A stretch of DNA of 64,000 bases from Halorubrum sp. JWXQ-INN 858 (GCF_009806985.1 NZ_WUAX01000006.1:288248-352247); one strand, 5' to 3'. Shown: positions 32,918 through 41,775, counted from the stretch's first letter. Translations and numbers: made by a program. The notes: generated by a model not told the origin, from the sequence alone.

Positions 32918-34864
32918 TCAGTCGTCGAGCGCGGCCGTCGAGGAGAGCGACTCGTCGATCTCGGCGCGCGCCATCTTCTCCACCAGCGCCTCGATGACCG
33001 CGGCTCGCCGCCCCGCGACGAACTTGATCGAGCCGACGACGAGGTGGCCGCCGCCGGAGACGCCGGCCTCCGGCAGCTCCGCGTTCAGCTCCGTCACCAT
33101 GTTCGGGATGTCGAGCCGGACGCCGTCCGAGCGGAGCACGCAGAAGTCCGGCCCGTAGCCGATCGTGATGACGGGATCGCCCGTCTCCTGGACGCGGGTG
33201 TCGTGGAGCTCGCCGGTCGTCTTCCCCGGCGCGGGGTAGGTGAACCGGTGGGCGTGTTCGTCGAGGTCGATCCGGTAGAGGTGCGCGCCGGAGGCGAGCC
33301 GCTCGTGTCGGACGTGGTCGTCGAGCGCGTCGAGCTGGCGGTCGACGTCGCGGGCGGCCCGCTCGGAGAGGAACTCGACGAGCTCCGCGTGGCGCGCCTC
33401 GTCGTCACAGCCGACGTTGAGCGCGTCGTTGACGAGCGTCTTCCCCTCGGAGTAGCGCAGCCAGTGGGCGGCGTAGTCGAGCGCCTCGCCGATGTCGAGC
33501 AGGTCCTCCTTCCCGTAGCCGGCGGCGGCGGCGAGGTCGACGTAGTCGTCCATCGTCTCGGCCTTCGAGCGGTCGGAGAGGCCGGCGACCGCGGGGACGT
33601 GTTCGAGCTCCTCGGTGAGCGACGGGTCGATCAGCCGCGCGAGCTCGACGCACATCATCCCGGTGGTGACCCGGTAGTCCTCGCCGTGGAGGTACGGGTT
33701 GACGTGGGCGTCGAGCAGCGGGCCGACCGCGTCCGGGTCGGGGTGGTGGTGGTCGACGACCGCGATGGGGATGTCGTAGTGGGCGAGGTTCTCGTAGGCG
33801 GGGACGTCCTCCTCCGTCGACCCGTTGTCGAGCATCAGCAGGAAGGGGAGCTTCTGGCCGTGCCGGGCCCGACCCTCCAACGCGAAGTTGAGGTCCCGGG
33901 TGACGTCCTCCATCTCGTAGTACGGCGCCTTGCTCGGCAGCCGCTTGAACAGGTGTTGGGGGGCGTTCGGGTCCTCGTGGACCTCCGCGAGGAGCCCCTC
34001 GAGCGCCAGCTGAACCGGGATCGCCGCGCACATGCCGTCGCCGTCGGCGTGGTGACGGACGCGCAGCGGTCGCCCGGCGAGCACGGTGCGCCGGAGGAGC
34101 CGCGCGAGGTCACGGAGGTCCTCGTGGATCGACTCGAACGCCGCCCACTCGACGAGCGGCTCGACGTCGGCGGGCTCGGCGCGCTCGTCGAGGGCCGTCT
34201 CGTACCGTTCGCGGGCGTCCGCCGCACGCTCGCCGGAGAGCGCCTTCAGCGAGTCGACCTCGAGCTGGAGCGCGTCGTCTCGGGTCTCGACGGTGCCGGC
34301 GACGTGGACCATGTCGCCGACCGAGATCGACGGGTACGCCCGGACGCCGGCCTCCTCGAACGCCGCACAGGAGACGACGCCGGAAGCGTCCGCGACGCCG
34401 AATATCGTCGGGCCGCCGGTCTGTTTCGCCTGCACGACCTCCCCCTCGACGGTGACCTCGTCGCCCGGCGCGAGCCCGCGGATCCGCGAGACGGTGGGTT
34501 CGTGGGCGACCGTCTCGGTGCCGTAGTCGTCGGGGGCCACGTCGTCGAACGCGACGTCGCCGTTCTCCCGAACGTCGGTGAGCCGGACGATCAGCCGGTC
34601 GCCGACGGCGTAGTCGCCGTCGAGGTTCGACTCGTGGACGAGCCCGGAGACGGCGTCGGAGAGGTCGACGAAGACGCCGTAGTCGACGACGCCGTTGACC
34701 TCGGCGTGGTAGAGCGCGTCGGTCTCGACGTCCTCGAGGGTGCAGTCGGGAGCCAGGTCGTAGACGACCGGTCGGTCGTCGTCGGTCCCCTCCGCCACGT
34801 CGGCGTCGGGTTCGGGACTCGAATCGTCCCGCGTGCCGGAATCCCCGGCGGTGTTCTCGCTCAT
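32918..34864 (-). CDS. DHH-family phosphoesterase with S1 and OB-fold domains (RecJ-like)
   Basis: 648 residues from the ATG at 34864. After an acidic N-terminus there is an S1-like RNA-binding domain (about 45-110, with VNGVVDYGVFVDLSDAVSGLVHESN), then an OB-fold (about 125-200, VEGEVVQAKQTGGPTIFGVAD). The DHH core follows (VRHHADGDGMCAA, LLMLDNGST, AVVDHHHPDPD) and a DHHA1 domain (VSGGGHLVVGSIKF). It is probably a 5'-exonuclease or nanoRNase-like enzyme on ssDNA or RNA; archaeal relatives associate with replication proteins. TTAA 27-30 bp upstream supports the start. Confidence 0.88.
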   Translation of the reverse strand: MSENTAGDSGTRDDSSPEPDADVAEGTDDDRPVVYDLAPDCTLEDVETDALYHAEVNGVVDYGVFVDLSDAVSGLVHESNLDGDYAVGDRLIVRLTDVRENGDVAFDDVAPDDYGTETVAHEPTVSRIRGLAPGDEVTVEGEVVQAKQTGGPTIFGVADASGVVSCAAFEEAGVRAYPSISVGDMVHVAGTVETRDDALQLEVDSLKALSGERAADARERYETALDERAEPADVEPLVEWAAFESIHEDLRDLARLLRRTVLAGRPLRVRHHADGDGMCAAIPVQLALEGLLAEVHEDPNAPQHLFKRLPSKAPYYEMEDVTRDLNFALEGRARHGQKLPFLLMLDNGSTEEDVPAYENLAHYDIPIAVVDHHHPDPDAVGPLLDAHVNPYLHGEDYRVTTGMMCVELARLIDPSLTEELEHVPAVAGLSDRSKAETMDDYVDLAAAAGYGKEDLLDIGEALDYAAHWLRYSEGKTLVNDALNVGCDDEARHAELVEFLSERAARDVDRQLDALDDHVRHERLASGAHLYRIDLDEHAHRFTYPAPGKTTGELHDTRVQETGDPVITIGYGPDFCVLRSDGVRLDIPNMVTELNAELPEAGVSGGGHLVVGSIKFVAGRRAAVIEALVEKMARAEIDESLSSTAALDD

Positions 34865-35011
34865 GGTACGTCGTTGGTGATCGGCCGGTGTTAAGCCTGT
34901 TCTATCGCGCTCGCGAGCCCGATCGTCGGCGACGTCGCGGACGCCTCCGGCGGGTTCGGGACGGGTCGACGGTCCGGAACCCCTATGAGGCGACGGCGAC
35001 TTCCATCGGGT

Positions 35012-35587
35012 ATGCGACTGTTCCGGTCGGACGACCTCCTCGGGATCGCCCGGGAGACGCTGGAGTTCGTCCTCGAGGCCAGCGAGGAGACCCACCCCAA
35101 CGAGTACATGGGGTTCCTCCGGGCCGACGACGCGCGGAAGCTCGACATCGACCGGGAGGGACAGGTGATAACCGACGTGCTCGTCATCCCCGGGACGGAG
35201 TCGAACCCGGTGAGCGCGACGGTCCGGTCACACATGAAGCCGAACGACATGCGATCGGTCGGCTCCGTCCACTCGCACCCGAACGGCGCGCTCCGCCCCA
35301 GCGACGCCGACCTCGCCACTTTCGGGCAGGGTGAGGTCCACATCATCGTCGGGGCCCCCTACGGCTGGGGCGACTGGAAGGCGTTCGACAACGAGGGGGC
35401 ACAGACGACGCTCGACGTGCTCGACGTCGAGGTCCCCGACCAGCACTTCTTCGATTTCACCCAGGAGGACATCGACCGCGAGCTGATCGCGGAGGGGCGC
35501 GACCGCGGGGTGGTCCCGCCCGACGAACGCGGTCGGATCGGCGACGACGACGAGAACGAGGGCGGGTTCCTCTCGTGGTTCCGATGA
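35012..35587 (+). CDS. JAMM/MPN-domain metalloprotease-like protein
   Basis: 191 residues from the ATG at 35012. The JAMM zinc site is complete: Glu in HPNEYMGFL, then [16 protein letters not shown] giving H-x-H and Asp. Such haloarchaeal proteins are related to HvJAMM desampylases that cleave SAMP ubiquitin-like modifiers. The acidic tail ends in GGFLSWFR. Its stop overlaps the ribL start (ATGA), so the two are translationally coupled. Confidence 0.85.
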   Translation: MRLFRSDDLLGIARETLEFVLEASEETHPNEYMGFLRADDARKLDIDREGQVITDVLVIPGTESNPVSATVRSHMKPNDMRSVGSVHSHPNGALRPSDADLATFGQGEVHIIVGAPYGWGDWKAFDNEGAQTTLDVLDVEVPDQHFFDFTQEDIDRELIAEGRDRGVVPPDERGRIGDDDENEGGFLSWFR

Positions 35588-36027
35588 GGCGGGTCGTCGC
35601 GCAGGGCACCTTCGACCTGCTCCACCCCGGTCACGTCCACTACCTCGAGGACGCCGCGCGTCACGGCGACGAGCTCCACGCCATCGTCGCGCGCCGGGAG
35701 AACGTCACCCACAAGCCGAAACCGATCCTCGCGAACCGCCAGCGGCGGGACATGGTGGCGGCGCTCGCCGTCGTCGACGAGGCCCACGTCGGACACCCCG
35801 AGGACATCTTCGCGCCGATCGAGCGGATCGACCCCGACGTGATCGTGCTCGGATACGACCAGCACCACGAGACGAGCGATATCGAGGCCGCGCTCGCGGA
35901 GCGCGGCCTCGAGTGTCAAGTCGAGCGCGCGACGGCGCGCGAGCCCCGAGACGACGAGGTGCTCTCGACCGGCGACATCGTCGACCGGATCCTGCGGCGG
36001 CGAAGGGCCGCCGGAGGCGACGACTGA
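35584..36027 (+). CDS. ribL: FAD synthase, archaeal type
   Basis: 147 residues. The cytidylyltransferase-like fold starts with [21 protein letters not shown], containing the HxGH nucleotide-binding motif. [12 protein letters not shown] and VLGYDQHH follow. The archaeal RibL adenylylates FMN to FAD. FAD supply would matter for the FixABC flavoproteins, but those genes are far away. It is coupled to the JAMM gene by an ATGA overlap and followed by the heme synthase after 89 bp. Confidence 0.9.
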   Translation: MRRVVAQGTFDLLHPGHVHYLEDAARHGDELHAIVARRENVTHKPKPILANRQRRDMVAALAVVDEAHVGHPEDIFAPIERIDPDVIVLGYDQHHETSDIEAALAERGLECQVERATAREPRDDEVLSTGDIVDRILRRRRAAGGDD

Positions 36028-36116
36028 CCTCGAAGGAGAGGACTAACGCCGGACGCGACGCCCGGCCCGAACGCGAAGCGCGGCACCTATATGGACCGAT
36101 CCCTAAGAGGCCGCTA

Positions 36117-37520
36117 GTGTCGATCCCCGACAGATATCCCGCGGTCCTCGCGACGACGGCCATGGGGGCGTACCTCCTGTTGATCGTCGGCGCGACGACC
36201 TCCCTGACCGACGCGGCGGCCGCGTGTACGGCGTGGCCCGCCTGCGGCGACGGCTACGCACTGCCCGTCGAGCGAGCCGGCTGGGTCGCGATCGGACATC
36301 GGGCCCTCGCGGCCGTCGTCGGCCTCCTCGTCGTCGCCTCGACCGTCCTCGCGTGGCGGAACGACGCGACCCGCCGCGTCCGCGCCGCGCTCCTCGTCGC
36401 GCTCGTGCTCTTCCCGATACAGGCCGCGCTCGGCGCGCTCGTCGCCCTCGGCGGGGCGTCCGCCCCCGCCGGGGTGGCACACCTCGTCACCGGCGTCGTC
36501 ATCTTCGCCGGCGTCCTCGCGGCGCTCGCGTGGTGGCTGGAGGCGGCGACCGGCGACCCGGACGACGTGCCCGACGGCTTCGAGCCCGGAACCGACGACC
36601 TGCCGCCGGCCGAAGAGACCGAGCAACCCGCCGTCCCGACGGCGACGGTCCCACGGCTGAAAGCGACCGCTTCGGCGTACTTCCGGCTGATGAAGCCGCG
36701 GCTGATGTGGCTGCTGTGTCTCGTCGCCGCGGCGGCGATGGCGCTCGCCGGCGGCCCCGGGTTCACCCCGTACACGGTGGCGGCGACCCTCGTCGGCGGC
36801 TCGCTCGCGATCGGCGCGTCAGGGACGTTCAACCACGTGCTCGAACGCGACGTGGACAAACGGATGCAGCGGACCAACGACCGGCCGCTGGCGACCGACC
36901 TCGTTCCGGTTCCGCGGGCGATCGCCTTCGGCCTCCTGTTGACCGCCGTTTCGCTCGGGCTGTTCTGGACCGTCAACCCGCTGACCGCGGGGCTCGGGCT
37001 GCTCGCGATCCTGTTTTACAGCGTCGTCTACACGCTCGTGTTGAAGCCGAACACCGTTCAGAACACGGTGATCGGCGGAGCGGCGGGCGCGCTGCCGGCG
37101 CTCATCGGATGGGCCGCGGTGACCGGGGAGGTCGGCGGCGGCGGGCTGCTGCTCGCGCTGGTCATCTTCCTGTGGACTCCGGCACACTTCTACAACCTCG
37201 CGCTGGCGTACAAGTCCGACTACGCGCGCGGCGGCTTCCCGATGATGCCGGTGGTCCGCGGCGAGACGACGACGCGGCGGCACATCGTCTGGTACCTCGG
37301 CGCGACGCTCGTCGCCGCCGCGGTGCTCGCGCTGGTCGCCGAACCGCTCGGCGGGCTGTACGCGGCGGTCGGCGTCGCGCTGGGGGCGGTGTTCCTCTGG
37401 GCCGTCGTCCGGCTCCACTACGAACGCACAGAGGCGGCGGCGCTCCGGGCGTTCCACGCGTCGAACGCCTACCTCGGGCTCCTCCTGTTCGCCGTCGTCA
37501 TCGACGCCCTCGTCGTATGA
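36117..37520 (+). CDS. ctaB: Half-CtaA / heme o synthase (protoheme IX farnesyltransferase) fusion
   Basis: 467 residues from a GTG at 36117; no in-frame ATG gives a family-like N-terminus. Residues 1-145 form four membrane helices with CtaA-like features: a Cys pair in ACTAWPACGDG, HR (about 60) and a later His (VAHLVTG). After a 35-residue acidic linker, residues 185-467 are a UbiA-type prenyltransferase with NHVLERDVDKRMQRTNDRPL and YKSDYARGGFPMMP. It makes heme o for terminal oxidases; the N-terminal half may bind or hydroxylate heme. The next gene overlaps by 4 bp. Confidence 0.9.
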   Translation: MSIPDRYPAVLATTAMGAYLLLIVGATTSLTDAAAACTAWPACGDGYALPVERAGWVAIGHRALAAVVGLLVVASTVLAWRNDATRRVRAALLVALVLFPIQAALGALVALGGASAPAGVAHLVTGVVIFAGVLAALAWWLEAATGDPDDVPDGFEPGTDDLPPAEETEQPAVPTATVPRLKATASAYFRLMKPRLMWLLCLVAAAAMALAGGPGFTPYTVAATLVGGSLAIGASGTFNHVLERDVDKRMQRTNDRPLATDLVPVPRAIAFGLLLTAVSLGLFWTVNPLTAGLGLLAILFYSVVYTLVLKPNTVQNTVIGGAAGALPALIGWAAVTGEVGGGGLLLALVIFLWTPAHFYNLALAYKSDYARGGFPMMPVVRGETTTRRHIVWYLGATLVAAAVLALVAEPLGGLYAAVGVALGAVFLWAVVRLHYERTEAAALRAFHASNAYLGLLLFAVVIDALVV

Positions 37521-38200
37521 CCGCCGGCCCCGGACTCGCGGGCGCGGGTCACGCCCTCCGAGAGGCCCTCCCGGGGACCCGGACGCTCGCGTGGGTGGCG
37601 CTGCTGGGGAACGCACAGATCGTGGCGGTGATCGCGTACTACGCGTTCCTCGGGTCGTTCCCGTCGACGCTTCGATACGTCGCCTACGGGCTGATCTGGG
37701 TGAACGTGAGCGTCTTGGTGTTGTTTCGCGCGTCGATCCCCGAGGGGTACGGCTTCGCCACGCGCCGCCGGGCGCTGGCGATCGCCGCCGGCTACTTCGC
37801 GGTGTTGCTGTTCTTCGCCGGCCTCGTCGCGACCGGCGTCCCGGAGCGCGCCGTCGACGCGCGGGTCGCGTGGCTGCCGCCCGGATGGGGGCCCGCGTTC
37901 GTGTACGCCGGCGAGTACCTCACCGTCATCGTGATGCCCGCGTACCTGCTGGGCTATCTCGCGCTCGCGAAGCTCGTTTACGTCGCGGTGTTGGAGGCGT
38001 CCGGGTCGCTCGTCGCCGGCGTCGTCGGGCTGTTCTCCTGTATCTCCTGTACGCTCCCGATCGTCGCGATGATCGCCTCCGCGCTGTTCGGCGGGACCGG
38101 GATCCTCGCGGCGACCGCGCTCGACGCCTCCTACGACCTCTCGACGGCCGTCTTCCTCCTCACCGTCGCGCTGTTGTACTGGCGTCCGGACTTCCGCTGA
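37517..38200 (+). CDS. DUF7546-like membrane protein, coupled to ctaB
   Basis: 227 residues with about seven hydrophobic segments. The ATG overlaps the ctaB stop, so it belongs to the heme/cytochrome oxidase unit. A segment GLFSCISCTLPIVAMIASALFGGTGIL contains a CxxC pair inside or at the edge of a helix, which could bind copper or take part in redox. The rest has no motif. I recall this family as DUF7546, always near ctaB in haloarchaea, but the name is from memory. A copper- or oxidase-assembly role is inference. Confidence 0.7.
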   Translation: MTAGPGLAGAGHALREALPGTRTLAWVALLGNAQIVAVIAYYAFLGSFPSTLRYVAYGLIWVNVSVLVLFRASIPEGYGFATRRRALAIAAGYFAVLLFFAGLVATGVPERAVDARVAWLPPGWGPAFVYAGEYLTVIVMPAYLLGYLALAKLVYVAVLEASGSLVAGVVGLFSCISCTLPIVAMIASALFGGTGILAATALDASYDLSTAVFLLTVALLYWRPDFR

Positions 38201-38303
38201 GCGGCCGTCGCTGTTGCTCCCCGAGTAGGTACCGTTGACGGAGGGTCCGATCTCCGACCGCACCCACAGCGACCGCACACCACCACCGCGACCACGGGCC
38301 GGC

Positions 38304-38309
38304 TTTTAA
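38304..38309 (+). promoter_or_regulatory. TATA-like element of the Rdx-family gene
   Basis: TTTTAA lies 25-30 bp before the ATG at 38334. Confidence 0.45.
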
Positions 38310-38333
38310 GCACGGGCAGCACCAACGGGGCGT

Positions 38334-38576
38334 ATGACCCGAGTCGAGGTCGAGTACTGCGTACCGTGTGGGATGTTGAACCGAGCGCAAGACGTCGCCG
38401 GCGCGGTCCTCGAACAGTTCGGGGAGGGCATCGACGAAGTCGCGCTGGTGACCGGCGACGACGGCGTCTTCGTCGTCCGCGCGGGCGACGAGGTCGTCTT
38501 CGACAAGACCGAAGACGAGTACGACGTCGACGCCATCGTGCGGGCCGTGAAGCCGCACGTCGGCGCGACGGCGTAG
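38334..38576 (+). CDS. Rdx (SelW/SelT/SelH) family redox protein
   Basis: 80 residues. The thioredoxin-like N-terminus MTRVEVEYCVPCGMLNRA carries the CxxC of the Rdx family (Cys where vertebrate SelW has Sec). EDEYDVDAIVRAVKPHV forms the C-terminal helix. It is probably a small thiol oxidoreductase; its partner is unknown. It is monocistronic, with a TATA-like element at leaderless spacing. Confidence 0.8.
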   Translation: MTRVEVEYCVPCGMLNRAQDVAGAVLEQFGEGIDEVALVTGDDGVFVVRAGDEVVFDKTEDEYDVDAIVRAVKPHVGATA

Positions 38577-38639
38577 GACCGACGAAGAGGCCGAACCCGG
38601 GCGGACGACTCCCTCCGTCGTCCCGGCCGATGGCGGCGC

Positions 38640-38645
38640 TTATAA
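38640..38645 (+). promoter_or_regulatory. TATA box of a small acidic protein gene
   Basis: TTATAA lies 26-31 bp before the ATG at 38671. Confidence 0.5.
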
Positions 38646-38670
38646 CCGACACGAGCCCGGAACGGACGGT

Positions 38671-38877
38671 ATGAATGACGAACCTGCGAGTGACGAGGAG
38701 AACACGAGCGAGACGGCGAACACGAGCATCGAGGACGCCGTCGATCGGTTCCTCGGGGACACGGACACGGCGCTCGGCGAGTACGACCGCGGATACACCG
38801 ACGCCGACGCGACGCTGTCGGTGGTCCGGAGCCACCTCCAGGAGCTTCGGGCGGCCGTCGACGGCGACGACGACTGA
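38671..38877 (+). CDS. Small acidic haloarchaeal protein, function unknown
   Basis: 68 residues, very acidic, rich in Asp, Glu and Thr. The N-terminal 25 residues look disordered. The second half is a predicted amphipathic helix (EYDRGYTDADATLSVVRSHLQELRAAV). No motif or family was recognised. The clear TATA box at leaderless spacing makes expression credible despite the small size. Confidence 0.55.
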   Translation: MNDEPASDEENTSETANTSIEDAVDRFLGDTDTALGEYDRGYTDADATLSVVRSHLQELRAAVDGDDD

Positions 38878-38960
38878 GCCACGCAGCGCCCGACGTCGCT
38901 CGATGCCGACGACGATGTATCCCGCGACCGGACACACGCTGCGCGCCGGGACGGAACCGA

Positions 38961-38966
38961 TTTATC
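38961..38966 (+). promoter_or_regulatory. TATA-like element of the AIR-synthase-related gene
   Basis: TTTATC lies 23-28 bp before the ATG at 38989. Confidence 0.4.
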
Positions 38967-38988
38967 CCGTCGCCGGAACCGACCGTGC

Positions 38989-40101
38989 ATGGGGAACGGC
39001 AAGATCGGGAGACGGTTCTTCGCGGAGCGGATCCGCCCCAACCTCGGGGCGGATCGCGCGGACGTGACCCTCGGGCCCGCACACGGCTGTGACTTCGCGG
39101 TGATCGAGCCGGGACGGACGGCGGACGACGCCCCCGGCGCCTCCGGCGGCGGTGCTGGGGCGGACACCGCTGCCAGCGCCACCACTGCCGCTGGCTCCGC
39201 TCCTGCGCACGCGATCGTACTCGCGACCGATCCGATCTCCGTCCTCCCGGAGCTCGGATACGACCGTGCCGGCCGGTTCGCGCTCCACATCGTCCTGTCG
39301 GACGTGGCGGTGTCGGGGATCGCCCCCTCGCACCTCTCGATCGCCTTCTCGCTGCCGACGACGGTCTCCGACGCGGCGTTCGGCGAGCTCTGGGACGCGA
39401 TAAGCGACGAGTGCGCACGGCTCGGGGTCGCCGTGACGACGGGCCACACCGCCCGCTACCCCGGCGCGACGCTCCCGTGGGTCGGGGCGGCGACCGCCCT
39501 CGGCGTCGGCGACCCCGACCGGATCGTCCGCCCGGACGGGGCCCGCCCGGGCGACCGCCTCGTCGTCACGCGGGGACCGGCGGTGGAGGCGACCGGGCTG
39601 TTCGCCTCGCTGTTCCCGGACGCGCTCGACCTGCCGGCGGAAACGGTGGCGACCGCACAGGAGCGGCTCGACGACGTCCGCCTGGTCGGCGACGCGCTCG
39701 CGGCACGGGAGGCGGGCGCGGTCCACGCGATGCACGACGCGACGGAGGGCGGGCTCCTCGGCGCGTTCCACGAGACCGCGGGCGCGGCCGGCGTCCGGTT
39801 CGAGATCGAGCGCGACGCCGTTCCCGTCGCGCCCGGGGTCGAGCCGGTCTGTCGCGCGCTCGGGATGGACCCGTGGAACGCGACCACGGCCGGAACCCTG
39901 ATCGCGTCGGTCGCGGCCGCCGACGCCGACGCGGTCGTCGAGGCGCTTCGGGGGCGGGGCACCCCCGCGGCCGTGGTCGGGGACGTGACCGCCGGTTCCG
40001 GGGTCGCCGTCGACGGGGTCGACACGGAGCCGCCCGACGGCGACGCCTCCTGGCCGGTGTACGCCGCGCTGTCGGAAGCGTCCGCGGCCGACGACCGGTA
40101 A
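38989..40101 (+). CDS. AIR synthase/HypE-related ATP-binding protein
   Basis: 370 residues. The fold matches the PurM/HypE/ThiL/SelD superfamily: an N-terminal domain with ATDPISVLPELGYDRAG and VLSDVAVSGIAPSHLSIAF, and a C-terminal domain with HAMHDATEGGLLGAFHETA. HypE-like proteins dehydrate thiocarbamate for hydrogenase maturation, but no hyp genes are near, so that role is doubtful. A 35-residue Ala/Gly/Thr/Asp linker (after AVIEPGR) interrupts the N-terminal domain where the family has a tight loop. Confidence 0.8.
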   Translation: MGNGKIGRRFFAERIRPNLGADRADVTLGPAHGCDFAVIEPGRTADDAPGASGGGAGADTAASATTAAGSAPAHAIVLATDPISVLPELGYDRAGRFALHIVLSDVAVSGIAPSHLSIAFSLPTTVSDAAFGELWDAISDECARLGVAVTTGHTARYPGATLPWVGAATALGVGDPDRIVRPDGARPGDRLVVTRGPAVEATGLFASLFPDALDLPAETVATAQERLDDVRLVGDALAAREAGAVHAMHDATEGGLLGAFHETAGAAGVRFEIERDAVPVAPGVEPVCRALGMDPWNATTAGTLIASVAAADADAVVEALRGRGTPAAVVGDVTAGSGVAVDGVDTEPPDGDASWPVYAALSEASAADDR

Positions 40102-40135
40102 GCGGCGCACGCGTACCGTGACGAGAGAGATACGA

Positions 40136-40177
40136 TCGCCGTCCTCGTCGCGCGACCGCCGTCCTCGTCACGCGATG
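40136..40177. repeat. 20-bp direct repeat, two units
   Basis: CGCCGTCCTCGTCGCGCGAC-type units repeat back to back between the AIR-synthase-related gene and the winged-helix gene, differing at one or two bases. Confidence 0.55.
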
Positions 40178-40239
40178 GCCCACCCGCCGCGCGCCGAGCG
40201 CCGCGTCGCTCGGTTTCCCGGCGGAACGAAAGCTGAACC

Positions 40240-40245
40240 TTTTAA
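40240..40245 (+). promoter_or_regulatory. TATA-like element deciding the start of the winged-helix gene
   Basis: TTTTAA lies 25-30 bp before the ATG at 40270 but only 19-24 bp before the upstream GTG at 40264, favouring the ATG. Confidence 0.5.
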
Positions 40246-40269
40246 GTCCTGCCGGTTGGAAGCGTGGCC

Positions 40270-40653
40270 ATGGTGCGGGACCCGTCACACGACGAGGAGC
40301 CGCCGTCGCCCGCCGAGGTGTTGGACGCGCTGGCCGACGACGCCGCCCAACGCTTCATCGCCGCGCTCTCCGAACCGAAGACGGCGAGCGAGCTCTCCGA
40401 GGAGTGTGACGTTCCCCTCTCGACGACGTACCGCAAGCTGGAGAAGCTCACGGACGCGTCGCTGTTGAGCGAGTCGACCGAGATCCGCCGGGACGGACAG
40501 CACACGACGCGGTACGCCGTCGCCTTCGATTCGGTGACCGTGTCCGTCGACGACGGGGGAGCCCGCGGGATCGCCATCGAGTTCACCCGCTCGGACCGGA
40601 CCCGCGACGAGCGGCTGGCCGAGCTGTGGACCGAGCTTCGCGAGGAGACGTAA
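40270..40653 (+). CDS. Winged-helix (ArsR-type) transcriptional regulator
   Basis: 127 residues from the ATG at 40270. The DNA-binding domain includes VLDALADDAAQRFIAALSEPKTASELSEECDVPLSTTYRKLEKL. A beta wing and a short acidic C-terminal domain follow (VTVSVDDGGARGIAIEFTRSDRTRDE). The next gene, a small membrane protein, starts 3 bp after the stop. This two-gene pairing recurs in haloarchaea in my recollection. Its target may be its own operon. Confidence 0.8.
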   Translation: MVRDPSHDEEPPSPAEVLDALADDAAQRFIAALSEPKTASELSEECDVPLSTTYRKLEKLTDASLLSESTEIRRDGQHTTRYAVAFDSVTVSVDDGGARGIAIEFTRSDRTRDERLAELWTELREET

Positions 40654-40655
40654 CT

Positions 40656-40928
40656 ATGCATGTCGAACTGGTTATCATCGGAGTAAAGACCGCCATCCTC
40701 CTGTTGGGTGGCAGCATCACCTACTACGCCCTGCGGGCGTTCCGGCGCACGGGGGACCCGTCGCTCCGGGCGCTCGCGCTCGGCTTCGGGATCGTCACCG
40801 TGGGCGCGCTGGTCGGCGGCGTGTCACACCAGTTCATCGGGGCGGACCTCGCCGTCGGGATCGCGATCGACGGGGCCCTCACGGCACTCGGCTTCGCCGT
40901 CATCGTCTACTCGCTGTACGTGGAGTGA
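40656..40928 (+). CDS. Small membrane protein (DUF7521-like), partner of the winged-helix gene
   Basis: 90 residues with three membrane helices: LVIIGVKTAILLLGGSITYYAL, a second around LALGFGIVTVGALVGGVSHQF, and a third IAIDGALTALGFAVIVYSLYV. A basic loop RAFRRTGD separates the first two and a His sits in the second (SHQF). It is cotranscribed with the regulator. A role as membrane sensor for the regulator, or as its regulated product, is inference. Confidence 0.75.
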   Translation: MHVELVIIGVKTAILLLGGSITYYALRAFRRTGDPSLRALALGFGIVTVGALVGGVSHQFIGADLAVGIAIDGALTALGFAVIVYSLYVE

Positions 40929-41001
40929 ACCGCGGGGTATCGACACGCGACGAACCTTGGTTTCGGTAGCCTTTTGCGGCGCTCCGTCGTGCGTTCCGAC
41001 G

Positions 41002-41706
41002 ATGAGCGAGACCGCACGCGACGAGCTCTCCCGTCGGATCGCGGGCGAGATCACCTTAAGCGACGACCCGGGAGCGACGCTACGGAAGTGGCGAACCGAT
41101 TTCGACGTCTCCCAGACGGAGCTCGCCGACCAGCTCGGCGTCTCCTCGTCGGTCGTCTCCGACTACGAGAGCGGCCGGCGCGAGAGCCCCGGCATCGGCG
41201 TCGTTCGCCGAACCGTCGACGGGCTGCTCGACATCGACGAGCGCCGCGGCGGCGGCCGGCTCAGACAGTACGCTCGCGTGCTCTCGGCCGGCTTCGAGAG
41301 CGACATCGTCCACGACCTGCGGGAGTACTCCACGGCGGTCCCGCTGGAGGAGTTCTACGACGCGATGGGCGCGACCGAGATCGTCCGCGGCGACCGCGAC
41401 CACGTCAACGGCCACACCGTCATCGACTCGATTCAAGCGATCACGCGGCTCTCCAGCGAGGAGTTCTACCGGCTGTACGGCCAGTCGACGAACCGCGCGC
41501 TCGTCTTCACCCGCGTCACGCGCGGGGAGTCGCCGCTGGTGGCGATGCGCGTCGTCAGTCCGACGCCGAACGCGGTCGTCCTCCACGGGATCGACGACGA
41601 CGACCTCTGGGAGCACGCGGGCGACCTCGCGCGGGTCGACGGCTTCTCGCTGGCGACCTCCACGCGCGACCTCGACGACTGTCTCGCCGACCTCCGGGAG
41701 CTGTGA
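41002..41706 (+). CDS. Cro/C1-type HTH regulator with conserved archaeal C-terminal domain
   Basis: 234 residues. The N-terminal HTH is LRKWRTDFDVSQTELADQLGVSSSVVSDYESGRRESPGIGVVRRTVDGLL (about 28-77). A linker and a C-terminal alpha/beta domain (about 110-234) follow with FYDAMGATEIVRG and RVTRGESPLVAMRVVSPTPNAVVLHG. That C-terminal domain is common in archaeal regulators and may bind a ligand. No operon partner; mtaB converges 70 bp away. Confidence 0.85.
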   Translation: MSETARDELSRRIAGEITLSDDPGATLRKWRTDFDVSQTELADQLGVSSSVVSDYESGRRESPGIGVVRRTVDGLLDIDERRGGGRLRQYARVLSAGFESDIVHDLREYSTAVPLEEFYDAMGATEIVRGDRDHVNGHTVIDSIQAITRLSSEEFYRLYGQSTNRALVFTRVTRGESPLVAMRVVSPTPNAVVLHGIDDDDLWEHAGDLARVDGFSLATSTRDLDDCLADLREL

Positions 41707-41775
41707 TCGGAGCCGAGAACGGCCCCCCGGTCGACCGATCGCCGGAACCGGCCGCGACGCGGCCGCGTTCGCCCG

